Source of the DNA: CAZFAP01 sp964516325
GTDB lineage: Bacteria > Auribacterota > JABMQX01
DNA length: 36,954 nt
Direction: 5' to 3'
NCBI GenBank assembly: GCA_964516325.1
Contig: CAZFAP010000027.1
Span: forward strand, 1 to 36,954
In this document: positions 22,619 to 30,697 of the stretch, one piece after another
Layout of the letters: the number at the start of each line of letters is the position of its first letter
How positions within the stretch are numbered: the first letter of the stretch is position 1
The notes under the pieces: model-generated
What the model was told of the DNA's origin: nothing
Seen by the model: the letters and a program-made list of their open reading frames with translations, nothing else
The model's database searches: none
Made by a program: the position numbers and the translations under genes

Positions 22619-22945
22619 ATGGCAATCCAACAGGCTTTGCAGCACTCGGTTCAAAGCACGAACCTGGCGGACCTGCTCGAACGCATATTGGACAAGGGGA
22701 TCGTCATCGCGGGCGACATCCGAATTAAACTCGTTGATATCGAACTTCTGACTATCCAGATCCGCCTGGTCATTTGCTCAGTCGATAAAGCAAAGGAGAT
22801 CGGGTTGGATTGGTGGGCAAACAACGGGCACTTTCTGTCAAAACCTGAGCCGCGGCCGCAAGCCGATTCCCTCGCCGCCATCGAAGAAAGACTCGCAAAA
22901 CTGGAGGCTGCGTCTTCGTCGGGGCGGCCTGACAGGGAGGGTTAA
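22619..22945 (+). CDS. gvpJ: GvpA-family protein GvpJ
   Basis: It has the GvpA-like core NLADLLERILDKGIVIAGDI, IKLVDIELLTIQIRLVICSV and the helix DKAKEIGLDWW. A 40-residue extension follows with a short helix AAIEERLAKLEAA. This extended GvpA-like form is typical of GvpJ, a minor protein at the vesicle tips in haloarchaea. ATG 22619 has GGAG six bases upstream; a GTG at 22607 overlapping the gvpK stop is less likely. It is the last gvp gene; the next gene is convergent and unrelated. No clear terminator was seen after it. Confidence 0.88.
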   Translation: MAIQQALQHSVQSTNLADLLERILDKGIVIAGDIRIKLVDIELLTIQIRLVICSVDKAKEIGLDWWANNGHFLSKPEPRPQADSLAAIEERLAKLEAASSSGRPDREG

Positions 22946-23159
22946 ACCTCTTGCAGGACGGTCTGCCCGCGCGGATTCAGGACTCCCCCGCGCAGAGGCC
23001 GGCGCTCGACGCTGAAACCTGGTCCCTTGTGTCCGGGGTTCTGAACTCATTCCCATTGCCCAGCCTGTCTCACCGCTGGGATGAACCGGTCGAAATCTCG
23101 CGCATGTCCTCACCGCGGCATTCCGTTCGTTGCCCGACTTGCTTTTCCGGTTGCCGCCG

Positions 23160-24602
23160 TCAGCGCAGCTTGAGACCGCACGACCTGCCCGCTTTCCACG
23201 CTTCGTGGTAGCGACCAAGCATCGCATCGCCAGCCGCGGGGTCACAAATGGCCTCGTCTGCGTCGAAAACGGTCTCGGCCTTCGGGCTGACCGCCGCGCT
23301 GAACCAGAGCGCCGGGTTCATAGCCAGCTCTCGGAACGCGAAGCCCCATGGCTTGGTCTTTCCGTCCTCAGTAACGAGTCCAGAGAACCTGGTGAGGTCC
23401 AGAGCGGTCGGCGTGTCGGCGTATGCCCAGTTGAGCCAGCCGGAGACGATCCCTCGCCCCTGCAAAACAGCTGCCCTGCACCAGCGCGCCTGGTCCTCCG
23501 GAGAACGTTCCCCCAAATGATTCGACTTTCCGCCGCCATGCCAGCCGAACTCGCCGACGAGCAGGGGTTTTCGCGGCGCCCCAGCCCGGACGTAACGGAG
23601 CGCCAGCTCGAGGTACGCCAGGTTCCGGTCGAAGTTCTCGTGCGAGAGCGTGGGGTCCGACCCGTAAAGAGGATAGAAATGGACGGAAAGGAAATCGAGC
23701 ACCGGCGCCATCCGGGCAGGCCGGAACGCGCAATACTGCGAGGGCTTGCCGCAGAGCACTGGAACGGTCCATTGGATGAACCCGACCGTCACCAGGTGGT
23801 TGGGGTCTTGAGCACGAATTGCCGCGACCTGAACCCGCAGCCAGCGGTCGGCAAGCCATTCGCGGAACCTCTGGTAGTCGAGGAGCGCACGGGATTTCGG
23901 CGCCGCGACGTCGGCAGGGACCTCAATTCCCTCAAACGACGCGACATCTTTCGCCTCCTCGCCCCAGCCCCCACGAAGAACGTCCAACGTTCCATATTGC
24001 TCCCGAAGCCAAATCGGCCACTGTGCCTTCATGGCCTCGGATTCCCAGCGCACGTGCGGCTCGTTGAGGATGTCATACGCGAAGATTGTCGGTTCGTCGC
24101 GGTAGCGACTGGCGAACGCCGTCCAAAAAGCTGCCTGCGTCTCGAGGGCTTTCGGGTCAGCGATGAAATCCGTTCTCCGCCAGGCTGGGTTTCCCTCCCA
24201 ATGGTCCGGGCCCGTTGGATGAAGGCGAATCCCGTATCGGCGTGCAATCGCGAGCATTTTGTCGAACTTCTGCAGAGCTGAAGGGTCAAGGTTCGGAGGC
24301 GCGGGAAAGAAGCTCTGGGCTGTGAGAAATACGCGCACGACGTTGACGCCAAGACCTCGCATCACGCGGAAATGGGATTCCACCTTTTCCGCGTCGAACT
24401 GCTGCCACAACTTCGGCGGCCAGCCGACGTGTGGGTCGAAGTAATTGCAGCCGAACGGATACCATGGCATTCCGCCAACAACGAAGCCGCTGCCATCCGC
24501 ACTGACACGAACGTAACCTTCCGCTCCTCCGGCAGTCGGAGGAGGGACTCCCGCGTAGAGTGTCACGACAACAAAAATGAGAGGCGCGATTGCTCTTTTC
24601 AT
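23160..24602 (-). CDS. Secreted GH5-like glycoside hydrolase
   Basis: This is a probable extracellular beta-glycanase (endo-mannanase/cellulase type). A signal peptide (MKRAIAPLIFVVVTLYAGVP) precedes a (beta/alpha)8 domain with GMPWYPFGCNYF near the first strand, the acid/base in YDILNEPH (Glu181) and the nucleophile in LLVGEFGWHG (Glu351). Both catalytic glutamates of clan GH-A are present; 480 residues covers one domain with no carbohydrate-binding module. Substrate cannot be named from sequence. The frame is open to 24704, but that extension overlaps the upstream nuclease gene and would mask the signal peptide, so ATG 24602 is chosen. It converges on the gvp operon. Confidence 0.88.
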   Translation of the reverse strand: MKRAIAPLIFVVVTLYAGVPPPTAGGAEGYVRVSADGSGFVVGGMPWYPFGCNYFDPHVGWPPKLWQQFDAEKVESHFRVMRGLGVNVVRVFLTAQSFFPAPPNLDPSALQKFDKMLAIARRYGIRLHPTGPDHWEGNPAWRRTDFIADPKALETQAAFWTAFASRYRDEPTIFAYDILNEPHVRWESEAMKAQWPIWLREQYGTLDVLRGGWGEEAKDVASFEGIEVPADVAAPKSRALLDYQRFREWLADRWLRVQVAAIRAQDPNHLVTVGFIQWTVPVLCGKPSQYCAFRPARMAPVLDFLSVHFYPLYGSDPTLSHENFDRNLAYLELALRYVRAGAPRKPLLVGEFGWHGGGKSNHLGERSPEDQARWCRAAVLQGRGIVSGWLNWAYADTPTALDLTRFSGLVTEDGKTKPWGFAFRELAMNPALWFSAAVSPKAETVFDADEAICDPAAGDAMLGRYHEAWKAGRSCGLKLR

Positions 24603-24627
24603 TAACCGCTTGAACTTATCCCTCGCT

Positions 24628-25683
24628 TCAGTCGCCCAGTCGCAGTCCTTCAACCATTTTGAGCCCTTTGTGCAATTGCATTTGCAGAGTGAATCGAATG
24701 CCATCCGGAGTCAGATAGACCGTGTCGCCAGCTTTCGCTATCAACTCCAAGTCCAGTGCATAGTTGGAGTACATGCGAGTGGCGTTGTACTTTGCCTTAG
24801 GCGTCTGCCAGTCAAAATGTTTTCCACAATGAAGAGTGAAGTAATCCATGAGTTGCTTCATTGGGACGGGGTAGGTGTTCTTTGCGAGGGTAAACACCGA
24901 TTCCACAACCGAGGCAATGCCAAGTACGATGGGCGATTCATACGGGTTGCGCATGACGAAGTTGCGCAGCAAGTCAATCTGGGCTTTACTCATGCGTTCT
25001 GGCAAACCGCGGTCTCTTGCAGAGACGTATTGGGCGCCGAAATCCGAGAGAGAGACCTGATTACTATTTGGCCGCCAACGTATCAAACGCAGTTCAACTG
25101 CAAATTTCATCTTGTTGTATAGTGTCCGCGGTGACCCGCCCAGCGCATGCCGAAGGTCTGCCACCTCGCCGATGTCCTGAATTTTGTAAAGCAGGGCATG
25201 AATCAGATGTATGTTCCAGATGCCAATGTCAATCGGTTTGGCCTCGGCATAAGTCGCGACAGGCTTGAAGTGGTCGTAAAAGTATTTCAGAACAGCCCGG
25301 GGATCATACACGGCACAACTGACGCTTTGGCGACATGCAGCTTCCTTTTGCGCCTTGGTCGCAGAGGTGACGAGAATATGGGGTTGAATATCTGCCTCGA
25401 CCAAGCGCCCTTCTTGCTGATACTTGCGGAGGTCGAGTTTGTAGTTCAGCACCTGATCAATAAACCTTGTCTGGAATCGGACAACTTTCAATTCGACCAA
25501 TAGCAGGGAAGAGCGGTGTGCGTACAGCAAATCTAAGCGACCCGAAGGCAGGATCATCTGCCGGCCAAGGATGTGAGGAGCCTCGTCGAGATTCAACAGT
25601 TCTTTTGCCAAGGCTGGCGCGTTAACAAGGACGTCCTCGATCTGTGACTCGCTCACCTGGACCGTGTTCCTCCAAAGAGGCAT
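24628..25683 (-). CDS. NucS-like PD-(D/E)XK nuclease domain protein
   Basis: The N-terminal domain carries a PD-(D/E)XK nuclease signature: SGRLDLLYAHRS with Asp51, followed by LLLVELKVVRFQ with Glu64 and Lys66, as in endonuclease NucS/DUF91-type proteins. Residues 160-351 are helical with winged-helix-like stretches (GDTVYLTPDGIRFTL near the end). The role may be mismatch/branch repair or DNA restriction; no partner methylase or helicase is adjacent. GGAGGA lies five bases before the ATG. The gene has visibly lower GC and more A/T-ending codons than its neighbours, suggesting recent transfer. Its stop is 25 bp from the GH5 gene start. Confidence 0.8.
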   Translation of the reverse strand: MPLWRNTVQVSESQIEDVLVNAPALAKELLNLDEAPHILGRQMILPSGRLDLLYAHRSSLLLVELKVVRFQTRFIDQVLNYKLDLRKYQQEGRLVEADIQPHILVTSATKAQKEAACRQSVSCAVYDPRAVLKYFYDHFKPVATYAEAKPIDIGIWNIHLIHALLYKIQDIGEVADLRHALGGSPRTLYNKMKFAVELRLIRWRPNSNQVSLSDFGAQYVSARDRGLPERMSKAQIDLLRNFVMRNPYESPIVLGIASVVESVFTLAKNTYPVPMKQLMDYFTLHCGKHFDWQTPKAKYNATRMYSNYALDLELIAKAGDTVYLTPDGIRFTLQMQLHKGLKMVEGLRLGD

Positions 25684-25761
25684 GATATTCCTCCTGAGTG
25701 CGCAGTTTATGGTTCCCGACAGGCCACCACCTAAGCGAGAGAAGAGTTAAGCTTCTCCGGG

Positions 25762-25980
25762 CTATATTGCTCCTAAGCGCAACGCGTCGACCGAGAGTCC
25801 CCGAAGCTCTGCGTAACACTCGTCGCAGTAGTACTCCTCGACTTCGTGAAAAATCTCCATAAGCTCTCCGTCTCTCTCGGGCGGGTCAATAATTGGCTCG
25901 CCCGCCTCGTCGCAATACCAGTGGCGCAGCGCATCTTGGACAAGGTGCTTTGCTCGCTTCCCGCACTCGCAGACGTTCAA
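25762..25980 (-). CDS. Small Cys-rich protein, TTG start
   Basis: This 72-residue protein has cysteine clusters CECGKRAKH at the N-terminus, HWYCDEAGE near residue 21 and YYCDECYAEL near 50, resembling a small zinc-binding protein. It is acidic in the middle (ERDGELMEIFHEVEE). The start is TTG, supported by GGAGGA about six bases upstream; no ATG or GTG is better placed. The TTG overlaps the stop of an upstream frame (TTGA). No family recognised. Confidence 0.65.
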   Translation of the reverse strand: MNVCECGKRAKHLVQDALRHWYCDEAGEPIIDPPERDGELMEIFHEVEEYYCDECYAELRGLSVDALRLGAI

Positions 25981-26258
25981 GGTTCTTCCTCCTTTGTTTC
26001 CAGCTGGTTTCCTTGTGCTTCGTCTCTTCGCAGCTTATCGGGTTGTTCCGCTTCGGTGTTCTCCCCTTCCGCCAGACCGTGAAGGTGGAAATTCACGGCA
26101 TGGCTGACAACGGTTGTCAGCCAGGTCTTGCGGCGACCGATGTTTAGCTTCCTCGGGTACTTGCCGCCGGCCTCCCTGGCCACAAGGTATCCCATGACGC
26201 TCGTGGCGTAATCGAGCTTCGCGTTCGCTCCGGGGACGCCAACCCTCGCTCTCCGCAA
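25977..26258 (-). CDS. Hypothetical protein, doubtful
   Basis: This 93-residue frame with a TTG start ends at a TGA overlapping the next gene's TTG. The middle (residues 22-58, including MGYLVAREAGGKYPRKLNIG) looks protein-like, and the C-terminus is acidic (ETKEEEP). An internal ATG at 26195 is an alternative start, but no clear ribosome site precedes either. It may be real and coupled to the small Cys-rich gene, or be a remnant. Confidence 0.3.
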   Translation of the reverse strand: MRRARVGVPGANAKLDYATSVMGYLVAREAGGKYPRKLNIGRRKTWLTTVVSHAVNFHLHGLAEGENTEAEQPDKLRRDEAQGNQLETKEEEP

Positions 26259-26355
26259 CGGCTGGCTGCGTGGGGGCCTCCAAACGTCAAAGAGATGTAG
26301 CTTGTTAACAGCATGACGTCAAGCGAAAGCTGGTACCGGCGGGGCCAGCCGCTCG

Positions 26356-27363
26356 TCATAGTATTTTCGTCAGTTCGTCGGAGTCGTACCGGGGGAGGCG
26401 ATTGAGTCTGCCCGATTCCTCGATTTTGACTCCGTCTCGTTTCGGGACGACTTTGCCGATGACGGAGAAGCGCAGGCGAGCTTTCTTCATCGCCGAGACG
26501 AGGTTAGGCGTCTCTGCGGGCGGCGCGACGACGAGAAGCGCCCCGGAGGCGAGGAGACCGAGCGGGTCAAGACCATAATGCTCGCATAAGGTTTTCGTCT
26601 CGGGAAACACGAGGACTTTCTCTCGCGAGACGTGAATTCCCGTGCCGGAGGCGCGGGCAAGCTCGTGGAGACCGGTAGCGAGTCCTCCTTCGGTCGGGTC
26701 GTGCATGGCGCTGAGTCGAGCGCTCCGGGCTGCTAAAAGAGCAGGGCGAGCGACACTTATGCCCGGACTCGTGAGGAAGCGCTTTGCCCGCGCGACAAAT
26801 CTTCGACCGAATCTGCGTTCAAGCTCCTCCGCCTTTTCGCGTGCAATAACTGAAGTCCCTTCGACCGCGATTCCTCCGACGAGAAGTACGTCATCGCCCA
26901 GATTCATCCTGTCTTTTCTGACGAGCTTCTCTTTTTCGACTTCCCCGAGCATCTGCCCGACGACGATAGGCCGGGGCAATCCGAGCGACACCTCGATGTG
27001 TCCTCCGCAGAGGGACACGCCCAACTCCTCACACGCGAGCCTGATGTCGTCGAAAATCTCGTCGGCGAGGGCGCGAGAAGTCTTCCCTTCGGGCAACAAG
27101 ACCGTTGCCAGAAACCACTTCGGCTCTGCCCCCATGACGGCGACATCGTTTGCGTTGATGTTGACGGCATACCAGCCGATTCGTTCGGCCGTGAAGGTGA
27201 TGGGGTCCGTCTTCGCGACGAGATACTTGTCCCCGAAATCGAGCACCGCGGCGTCCTCTCCAACCCTCGGCCCGACGATGACTCTCGGGTCGAGCGTTTT
27301 CAGCGACGCCAGCAGCGCCTCCAGATGCGTCATCTTCAATTTTCCGACGGGAAGTGATTTCAT
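26356..27363 (-). CDS. AIR synthase-related (HypE/PurM-like) protein
   Basis: This ATP-binding protein of the PurM/HypE/ThiL superfamily has 335 residues. The dimer-fold N-terminal domain has GPRVGEDAAVLDFGDKYLVA, the motif NINANDVAVMGAEPKWFLAT near residue 68 and the glycine-rich GVSLCGGHIEVSLGLPRPIV. The second domain has MHDPTEGGLATGLHELARAS near 218. The C-terminal PRxCxx-type tail of true HypE is absent and no hydrogenase maturation genes are nearby, so HypE itself is unlikely. The ligand is unknown. GGAGG lies seven bases before the ATG. It is divergent from the methionine gene at 27823. Confidence 0.88.
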   Translation of the reverse strand: MKSLPVGKLKMTHLEALLASLKTLDPRVIVGPRVGEDAAVLDFGDKYLVAKTDPITFTAERIGWYAVNINANDVAVMGAEPKWFLATVLLPEGKTSRALADEIFDDIRLACEELGVSLCGGHIEVSLGLPRPIVVGQMLGEVEKEKLVRKDRMNLGDDVLLVGGIAVEGTSVIAREKAEELERRFGRRFVARAKRFLTSPGISVARPALLAARSARLSAMHDPTEGGLATGLHELARASGTGIHVSREKVLVFPETKTLCEHYGLDPLGLLASGALLVVAPPAETPNLVSAMKKARLRFSVIGKVVPKRDGVKIEESGRLNRLPRYDSDELTKIL

Positions 27364-27513
27364 CTCGCGGCCTCCTTAAGCCGGCCCCTCAGCGGACTCG
27401 ACAAACCACTGGCGGCATATTGTCAGAACTCGGGGAGAACACAAGAATCCGTTCTTGCGGTGTCCCGTCCGCCGCCATGCTCTCACTATACAGCGCACAA
27501 AGCCAAGATTTGC

Positions 27514-27542
27514 TTGCCGTTGAAAAAGGCTTGCTATATAGT
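27514..27542 (+). promoter_or_regulatory. Sigma-70 type promoter upstream of the methionine gene
   Basis: TTGCCG (27514-27519, four of six) is followed by 17 bp and TATAGT (27537-27542, five of six). Transcription would start near 27549, giving a leader of about 270 nt before the ATG at 27823. Confidence 0.55.
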
Positions 27543-27579
27543 ACCGCAAGATTTCTCCCCTGTCAGGGGTATGAAAGAG

Positions 27580-27809
27580 GGTGTGGCTGCGTTTGAGGGG
27601 ACGATTCTGTGGCCTAGCCGGGATGTGTCCAGCGGTGGCCGACACGCGTAACGCCGTCCCGCCGAGCGGCGGGGCTTAGACCGGGGGCAAGATGCCCCCG
27701 AGACAACTGGCAAGATGTCGGCGGTACAGCAACGGAGGGCGAAGCCTGCGTACCCTTGCGGCCATAACTTGTGGATGGGGCCGCTACCCCACTGAAACGT
27801 AGCCGCACC
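27580..27809 (+). ncRNA. Structured 5' leader, candidate cis-regulatory RNA
   Basis: The region starts and ends with complementary arms. GGTGTGGCTGCGTTT (27580-27594) pairs with AAACGTAGCCGCACC (27795-27809) over 15 bp, with two G-U pairs and no mismatch. Inside lie further stems: CCCGCCG/CGGCGGG (27658-27673), CGGGGGC-AAGAT-GCCCCCG (27682-27700) and GGGG/CCCC near 27777-27790. A small hairpin CCCCT-GTC-AGGGG (27557-27569) precedes it. The closing stem ends 13 nt before the ATG of the methionine gene. I could not match it to SAM, SAH or cobalamin riboswitch consensus features. A palindromic repeat element is the alternative. Confidence 0.45.
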
Positions 27810-27822
27810 TGTGAAAGACGCT

Positions 27823-29682
27823 ATGGTCGGTTTCCTGGAGCGATTGCACGACAAAGTTTTGGTGTGCGACGGAGCAATGGGGACGCTCTTGTTCGACAGA
27901 GGTGTGCCTCTCACCGCCTGCCTCGAACGACTGAACCTGGAGAACCCCGACCTCGTGAAATCCGTCCACTCCGAATATGTTTCGGCGGGGGCTGAGATCG
28001 TCGAGACGAACACTTTTGCCGCGAACGAAATTGACCTCGCGCGGTACGGGTCTGAGAGCCTGGTGGAGGAGATCAACCGCGCGGGGGTTCGCCTGGCGAA
28101 GGAAGCTGCGCAAGGCAGAGCATACGTTGCCGGCGCCGTCGGTCCCCTGGGTCCGGGGCTTGACCCTTCGCAATTTCTTTCCCGCGAGGACAGGATTTCA
28201 GTTTACCGGCGACAAATGTCGGCCCTTCTCGACGAGGGAGTGGATGTCATCCTGTTAGAAACCCTCTCGAGCCTGCAAGACCTGATTGCCGGATTGAAAG
28301 CAGTGAGGTCTCTGACGGACGTGCCTGTGATCTGTCAGATGGCGTATCTCAAAGATGGTCGCACGAGGATGGGCATTTCGCCCGGGCAGTGCGTGAAGGT
28401 CTGTTTGGAGCATGCGGTTAACGTTGTCGGGCATAACTGCGGCTGCGGCCCGCACGACAGCCTGGCGATCCTCGAAGAACTGGCGGCTTCGACAGACCTG
28501 CCCATCTCCATCCAGCCGAACGCCGGTCTTCCCCGCTTCTTTGGAGGAAGGACGGTTCACTTGTCCGACCCGGAGTATTTCGCGGAGCTGTGTGCGGAAT
28601 TCGTCAGCCGGGGGGCGAACATCGTCGGCGGCTGTTGCGGGACGACGCCGGAATACACCGGGGCTATCGCAAGAAGAGTTGCAGCCCTGTCGCCGAGGAG
28701 AAGGCAGGTTTACGTGGGGACGAAGATGCCGGAGGCGGCCCAGCCTCAGGCATCTCCTTTGAGCAAGAACGCGATCGCTCAAAAGCTCAAGAAGAAGTTT
28801 TTGGTGTCTGTCGAAGTCTCGCCGCCCGCTGGCACGGATTACTCGGCGCTCATGGCGGGGATCGAGTCCCTGAGACGAAACGGCGCCGATGCCGTGAACG
28901 TCCCGGACAACCCCATGGCCAGCCCCCGGATGAATCCCGTGTCCTTCGCCCATTTGGTCAAGGAACGGGTTGGTCTGAGCGTGATTTTGCATTTGACGTG
29001 CAGAGACCGGAACATCCTGGGGCTTCAGTCGGAGCTTCTTGGCGCCGCGGCGCTCGACGTGGACGCGATCCTTGCGCTGACTGGCGACCCATCTCCGGCA
29101 GGCCCGCACCCCCGGGCAACCTCCGTTTTTGATGTTGACTCGGAAGGCTTAATAAAAATCATCGCCAGCATGAACCGCGGCGAGGATATTGCGGCGAACC
29201 AGATCGGTTATCCGACGGGCTTCCTCATAGGAGCCGCCGCCAACCCGACGGCTCAGGACCTCCCGAAAGAGATAGAGAAGCTGAAAAGGAAGGTCGCGGC
29301 GGGCGCGAATTTCTTTCAGACGCAGCCGGTGTATGACCTCGACGCGCTGACCTCGTTCCTGGGCCAAATCAAAGGGCTGAACGTCCCGGTGATTGCCGGA
29401 CTGCTCCCTGTGCAGAGCAAGAAGATGGCTCACTATCTCCACTATGAGGTGCCCGGGATTTCGATTCCCGAAACGGTTCTGGAGCAAATCGAAAAGGCTT
29501 CGAACCGGGACGAAGAAAGGGAGATTGGTCTGAACGTCGCCGCTCGATTGCTCGAGAAAATGCCCTCGCTGGTTGAGGGCGTGTGCATCATGTGCATGCA
29601 GAATTTCGGGGTTGCGCTGAGATTGCTTTCGGAATTGAGAAGCGATGAGAGTCAGAAAGGTGGACGGGCGGATGGGCGATAA
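27823..29682 (+). CDS. Bifunctional homocysteine S-methyltransferase / methylenetetrahydrofolate reductase
   Basis: This is a YitJ-type fusion. Residues 1-300 are the zinc-dependent homocysteine methyltransferase barrel, with VLVCDGAMGTLLFDRG near the start and zinc cysteines in NCGCGP near residue 207 and GGCCGTTPEY near 270. Residues of about 320-600 are the MTHFR flavoprotein barrel (SVEVSPPAGTDYS, LTCRDRNILGLQSELLGA, LTGDPSPAGP, NFFQTQPVYD). It would reduce methylene-THF and methylate homocysteine to methionine. No B12 or SAM-reactivation domain of MetH is present. The frame also allows GTG 27811, but ATG 27823 matches the family N-terminus. The structured leader upstream suggests RNA-level control. 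It overlaps the following amidase gene. Confidence 0.93.
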   Translation: MVGFLERLHDKVLVCDGAMGTLLFDRGVPLTACLERLNLENPDLVKSVHSEYVSAGAEIVETNTFAANEIDLARYGSESLVEEINRAGVRLAKEAAQGRAYVAGAVGPLGPGLDPSQFLSREDRISVYRRQMSALLDEGVDVILLETLSSLQDLIAGLKAVRSLTDVPVICQMAYLKDGRTRMGISPGQCVKVCLEHAVNVVGHNCGCGPHDSLAILEELAASTDLPISIQPNAGLPRFFGGRTVHLSDPEYFAELCAEFVSRGANIVGGCCGTTPEYTGAIARRVAALSPRRRQVYVGTKMPEAAQPQASPLSKNAIAQKLKKKFLVSVEVSPPAGTDYSALMAGIESLRRNGADAVNVPDNPMASPRMNPVSFAHLVKERVGLSVILHLTCRDRNILGLQSELLGAAALDVDAILALTGDPSPAGPHPRATSVFDVDSEGLIKIIASMNRGEDIAANQIGYPTGFLIGAAANPTAQDLPKEIEKLKRKVAAGANFFQTQPVYDLDALTSFLGQIKGLNVPVIAGLLPVQSKKMAHYLHYEVPGISIPETVLEQIEKASNRDEEREIGLNVAARLLEKMPSLVEGVCIMCMQNFGVALRLLSELRSDESQKGGRADGR

Positions 29683-30607
29683 GGTCCTCCAGAAAATCAT
29701 ATTCGGTGGACTGACTTTTGCCCTTTCGCTCGTTTGCGTTTGGGCGTTTTGCACGACGACAGCGGCGCCCGAAGCCCCCCTGAAGCACACGGTCCAGAGG
29801 GGAGACACGGTTTGGCGGATCGCCCGACAGTACGGCCTGAAGCCCGAGGAGATTATCGAACTCAACAAGCTCGAGAAGCCGTACATTATTTTCCCCGGTC
29901 AGGTTCTGGCGCTTGGCGGGACTGCGCCTCCACCGCCCGTGGAACCAGCCCCCCCGCCGAGCAGCGGTATGAAACACATCGTTGAAAAGGGCGAGACGGC
30001 TTCGGGTATCGCAAGAAAGTACAACGTAAGCAGCAATGACATTATCGCAATCAATAACCTTCGCGAGCCGTACGTCATCTTCCCCGGGCAGGTTCTCACG
30101 ATCCCCGGATTCGTTCTCCCCAAAAGCCGAGAGCAGGACATGGCTGGGTTGTGCCGGCTGCCCAGGGGAGTTCGCACGCGAGGATGGCGATACATCGTCA
30201 TCCACCACAGCGACACGACAACCGGAAACGCCGCCATCTTCGACCGATACCACAGAAGGCGCGGCATGGAAAACGGGCTGGCGTACCACTTTGTCATCGG
30301 GAATGGGAAAGGCGCGAGGGACGGCGAGATCGAAGTCGGCGGGCGATGGAGGAAGCAGTTGCACGGCGGGCACGTCCGGAATCAGGGAATGAACGAGGTG
30401 GGCATCGGAGTCTGCCTCGTGGGGAACTTCCAGAAGCAGCGCCCGAGCAGAAAGCAAATGGAGAGTCTGACGAGACTCGTAAGTTATCTGATGACGAAAT
30501 ACAATATCCCGAAAAGAAGAGTCATCGGGCACAGGGACGTGCGGGGGAATCCGACGTCGTGCCCGGGCAAGAATTTGTCCATCGTGGAACTGAGGAAGAA
30601 ATTGTAA
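29645..30607 (+). CDS. LysM-containing N-acetylmuramoyl-L-alanine amidase
   Basis: This is a cell-wall hydrolase. A basic N-terminus and a hydrophobic segment (KIIFGGLTFALSLVCVWAFC) form a signal peptide or signal anchor; the Cys at its end hints at a possible lipoprotein. Two LysM domains follow (HTVQRGDTVWRIARQYGLKP and HIVEKGETASGIARKYNVSS), separated by a Pro-rich linker. The amidase_2 (T7 lysozyme-like) domain has YIVIHHSDTT, GLAYHFVIGNG, VGIGVCLVGNF and GHRDVRGNPTSCPGKN, containing the zinc ligands and catalytic residues. The ATG at 29645 overlaps the methionine gene by 38 bp; ATG 29672 is an alternative. Confidence 0.93.
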   Translation: MRVRKVDGRMGDKVLQKIIFGGLTFALSLVCVWAFCTTTAAPEAPLKHTVQRGDTVWRIARQYGLKPEEIIELNKLEKPYIIFPGQVLALGGTAPPPPVEPAPPPSSGMKHIVEKGETASGIARKYNVSSNDIIAINNLREPYVIFPGQVLTIPGFVLPKSREQDMAGLCRLPRGVRTRGWRYIVIHHSDTTTGNAAIFDRYHRRRGMENGLAYHFVIGNGKGARDGEIEVGGRWRKQLHGGHVRNQGMNEVGIGVCLVGNFQKQRPSRKQMESLTRLVSYLMTKYNIPKRRVIGHRDVRGNPTSCPGKNLSIVELRKKL

Positions 30608-30618
30608 TCGCGTGCCCT

Positions 30619-30648
30619 TGAACAGCTCGCTAAGCGGGCGACTGTTCA
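30619..30648 (+). other. Hairpin between amidase and oxidoreductase genes
   Basis: TGAACAG (30619-30625) pairs with CTGTTCA (30642-30648) and TCGC (30627-30630) with GCGA (30638-30641), with a single bulged C and a seven-base loop. The 11-bp stem lies 11 bp after the amidase stop. No T-run follows, so it may be a factor-dependent or weak terminator. Confidence 0.45.
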
Positions 30649-30697
30649 GCGGGAATCGGGAGGAACAAGAAGACGAAACGTCGCGGGAGGAGACTCT

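Noticed and set aside
22951..23211. An 86-codon plus-strand frame after gvpJ
   Set aside because: TTG start, no ribosome site, overlaps the 3' end of the convergent glycosidase gene and has no domain.
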